Shown piece after piece: positions 7,085-8,359 of a DNA stretch of 8,359 nt (the first letter of the stretch is position 1; each line of letters starts with the position of its first letter). Source of the stretch: Chloroflexi bacterium RBG_13_46_14 (GTDB lineage Bacteria; Chloroflexota; Dehalococcoidia; Dehalococcoidales; UBA2162); contig MGML01000024.1 of the NCBI GenBank assembly GCA_001796415.1, forward strand, positions 1 to 8,359, given 5' to 3'. A program made the translations under genes and the position numbers. The notes beneath the pieces are model-generated. The model was not told the origin of the DNA and searched no databases. It was given only the letters and a program-made list of their open reading frames with translations.

Positions 7085-7733
7085 GGAAGTCGGTCAATAC
7101 CGGCTGAGTGCCGGGTTCTATAACCACGAAGTCGTCATCCCAGTTGCCGGCAAGCATCTTCTTGAGGATCTCGCGGTTGCCATGGACTACCTCATGTTTC
7201 AGACCGAGATTTTCAGCGGCGGAACGGGCGTAGCAGATGTAGTGTTCCTGGTCTTCCTCGGTAGTCCGGATAAATGCCAGGCGGGTGTAGTTGTGCATGG
7301 TCTTTTTATATAAAAGGTCGGCCATCCTCTCGCCGTGTTCTTCCTTCCATTTCTCGTAGACTTTCCACGGATCGCCGCCGTGTTCGATCCATCCCTTTGT
7401 CAGGTAGTAAGTTCCCGGAGCCTGCTGAATTTCCTCTTTATATCTCCGGTCGGAGCCGAGGAAGATACCGATGCAGTCGTGGACGCGGGGTATCACCAGT
7501 GTGCAGTTCGGCGAGTTCAGCCCAAGCGTTGCCATCGAACAGAGACCGTAGCCAAGCAGGATGGCATCGACACCCTCCGTACGGTCGATCTCTTCCTGGA
7601 GAGTGACTTTCAGTTTAGCCGGGAAAGAGTGAAGCCCGAACTCCAGGAAGGCAGTCTCGGTCCCTTCCGGAAGGCTGCCGTCCAGTTCATCGGCAACGGT
7701 CATACAGGCAATCAATTTATATCGTTTCGTCAT
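7074..7733 (-). CDS. DUF1638 domain-containing protein
   Basis: A 219-residue protein matching the DUF1638 family throughout. Near the start is KLIACMTVADEL, then GYGLCSMATLGL (61-72), LVIPRVHDCIGIFLG (79-93) and PGTYYLTKGWIEHG (106-119); the C-terminal part includes FVVIEPGTQPVL. Cys10, Cys65, Cys77, His85 and Cys87 could ligand a metal, but no mechanism is established. As I recall, family members often sit beside corrinoid-dependent methyltransferase genes in anaerobes; none is visible here. No signal peptide or membrane helix is seen. No Shine-Dalgarno precedes ATG 7733, whereas a perfect -10 element lies only 14 bases upstream of it, suggesting a very short leader. The next Met (residue 11) would cut the conserved start. 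Function unknown. Confidence 0.85.
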   Translation of the reverse strand: MTKRYKLIACMTVADELDGSLPEGTETAFLEFGLHSFPAKLKVTLQEEIDRTEGVDAILLGYGLCSMATLGLNSPNCTLVIPRVHDCIGIFLGSDRRYKEEIQQAPGTYYLTKGWIEHGGDPWKVYEKWKEEHGERMADLLYKKTMHNYTRLAFIRTTEEDQEHYICYARSAAENLGLKHEVVHGNREILKKMLAGNWDDDFVVIEPGTQPVLTDFLKG

Positions 7734-7747
7734 GTGAGTCTATAGAT

Positions 7748-7777
7748 ATTATACAGGAATAATAGGCTATCTGAGAA
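7748..7777 (-). promoter_or_regulatory. Candidate promoter of the DUF1638 gene with very short leader
   Basis: On the - strand TATAAT (7753-7748) is preceded by TTCTCA, four of six to the -35 consensus, with 18 bases between. Initiation about 7 bases downstream would leave only some 8 bases before ATG 7733. That fits the absence of a ribosome-binding site. Confidence 0.4.
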
Positions 7778-7843
7778 ATGATGAAAGAAGAGAAATGTGT
7801 GATTGTTTCTTGAGATGCGCCAACCTTTTCTAAAAAGGATATC

Positions 7844-7874
7844 TGTTGTTCACATACAACATAAGGTGTATAAT
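7844..7874 (+). promoter_or_regulatory. Candidate promoter with dyad operator upstream of the Mrr-like gene
   Basis: A perfect TATAAT (7869-7874) lies 17 bases after TTGTTC (7846-7851). Overlapping this -35 is a perfect dyad, TGTTGT-N6-ACAACA (7844-7861), of the size bound by small dimeric repressors. The leader to ATG 7988 would be about 105 bases. A TTGACA at 7911-7916 may belong to a second, weaker promoter. Confidence 0.4.
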
Positions 7875-7974
7875 CGACATATCCAAAAAGACTTGACTAA
7901 TATATTCTTCTTGACAGTACCGAATCTGTTCTATCACAGTTCAAGGATTATAGAAGGATATAAATTATAATTCT

Positions 7975-7981
7975 GGAGAGG
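7975..7981 (+). promoter_or_regulatory. Shine-Dalgarno of the Mrr-like gene
   Basis: GGAGAGG lies 6 bases before ATG 7988 and fixes that start; no earlier in-frame ATG competes. Confidence 0.75.
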
Positions 7982-7987
7982 TTAGTA

Positions 7988-8359
7988 ATGTCAATACCTT
8001 TATTTCATCAAATAATGCTCCCTTTACTGAATATACTTGAAGATAAAAAGGAACACTCTCTACGAGAAGTAATTGACACATTGACAAAACACTTTATGCT
8101 CAGCGAGCAAGAGCAAAACGAACTCTTGTCAAGCGGGAAACAGGCTGTTTTCGATAATCGTGTTGGATGGGCTCGTACATATTTAAAGAAAGCAGGTTTG
8201 ATTATTTCAACCCGTCGAGGATATTTTCAAATTACAGATAGAGGATTACACATATTAGGGAAAAAACCTGCGAAGATTGATATTAAGTTCTTGGAACAAT
8301 TTGAAGAATTTAACAGGTTTAAAACTTTAAGACATGAAAAAACAAAACGACCTACGGAG
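7988..8359 (+). CDS. Mrr-type restriction endonuclease, N-terminal domain (3' end cut by window)
   Basis: An open frame of 124 codons without a stop runs off the window. Its protein matches the winged-helix N-terminal domain of Mrr family restriction proteins (Mrr_N): MSIPLFHQIMLPLLNIL at the start, KEHSLREVIDTL (21-32), then SGKQAVFDNRVGWARTYLKKAG (49-70) and RRGYFQITDRGLHIL (76-90), followed by IDIKFLEQFEEF (98-109). Mrr proteins of about 300 residues cleave modified or foreign DNA with a C-terminal PD-(D/E)XK-like nuclease domain; that part lies beyond the window, so activity cannot be judged. Codon and base composition are AT-rich (33%, 42% and 23% G+C in lines 8041, 8161 and 8281 by hand count, versus 53% in 6541-6600), suggesting horizontal acquisition. 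Family identity is strong; completeness is unknown. Confidence 0.88.
   Translation, partial: MSIPLFHQIMLPLLNILEDKKEHSLREVIDTLTKHFMLSEQEQNELLSSGKQAVFDNRVGWARTYLKKAGLIISTRRGYFQITDRGLHILGKKPAKIDIKFLEQFEEFNRFKTLRHEKTKRPTE

Larger units (their letters stand above)
7734..7987. other. AT-rich intergenic region between divergent DUF1638 and Mrr-like genes
   Basis: This 254-base gap holds the two divergent candidate promoters listed separately and a small palindrome CCTTTT-CTA-AAAAGG at 7824-7838. I see no tRNA, no transposase remnant and no open frame that looks real. G+C falls here compared with the genes to the left (40% in 7801-7860 by hand count), consistent with a junction to foreign DNA, though no attachment site or direct repeat marks it within the window. 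Confidence 0.5.

Noticed and set aside
7824..7838. CCTTTT-CTA-AAAAGG palindrome as a terminator
   Set aside because: Weak A/T stem without a following T-run, and no gene ends nearby.
7911..7937. TTGACA with TATCAC as main Mrr promoter
   Set aside because: Perfect -35, but the -10 is poor and the spacing is only 15; the upstream TATAAT pair at 17 is better overall.
1..8359. CRISPR arrays, tRNA or rRNA genes, insertion sequences
   Set aside because: No regularly spaced repeats, cloverleaf-like segments, transposase-like frames or terminal inverted repeats were seen on either strand.

Overview
This is a bacterial chromosome segment. The first half is a conserved housekeeping block on the + strand: the 3' end of trmD (tRNA m1G37 methyltransferase), rplS (ribosomal protein L19), priA (primosomal helicase) and def (peptide deformylase). 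A strong intrinsic terminator follows at 3951-3986. The trmD-rplS pairing is a widespread bacterial arrangement. An L19 that opens with a PNPNIP motif, together with an anaerobe-type gene set (a flavodoxin/2[4Fe-4S] protein and a DUF1638 protein), suggests an anaerobic bacterium, possibly Chloroflexota (Dehalococcoidia-like). This assignment is inference from protein flavour only, and confidence in it is low to moderate.

The second half has mixed orientation. On the - strand is a membrane-anchored S41 carboxyl-terminal processing peptidase (5417-4275). Downstream of it, in the same orientation, lies a gene remnant that standard ORF calling misses (4241-4001). It joins the N-terminus of a GNAT/Eis-like acetyltransferase to the extreme C-terminus of the same kind of protein in another frame, as expected after a large internal deletion. 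Divergent from the peptidase are a HAD-family hydrolase (5526-6203) and an EFR1-type flavodoxin/ferredoxin protein (6257-7060). The latter converges on a DUF1638 protein (7733-7074), and one hairpin covers both stop codons.

At the right edge the base composition drops. A hand count gives about 23-42% G+C in three sampled 60-base lines, against about 53% in a line of the redox gene. An incomplete + strand gene starting at 7988 encodes the winged-helix N-terminal domain of an Mrr-type restriction endonuclease. It has its own candidate promoter with a 6-6-6 dyad over the -35 region and a clear Shine-Dalgarno. This looks like the left edge of an acquired defence locus whose remainder lies outside the window.

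Functionally, the left block serves translation and replication restart: tRNA modification, the 50S subunit, fork restart and N-terminal deformylation. The right part combines envelope proteolysis, small-molecule hydrolysis, low-potential electron transfer and restriction. No tRNA, rRNA, CRISPR array, insertion sequence or complete new multi-gene system is visible. The observations most worth a second look are the acetyltransferase remnant, the Asn in place of the usual triad Gln in the S41 peptidase, the near-leaderless DUF1638 gene and the Mrr-bearing edge.
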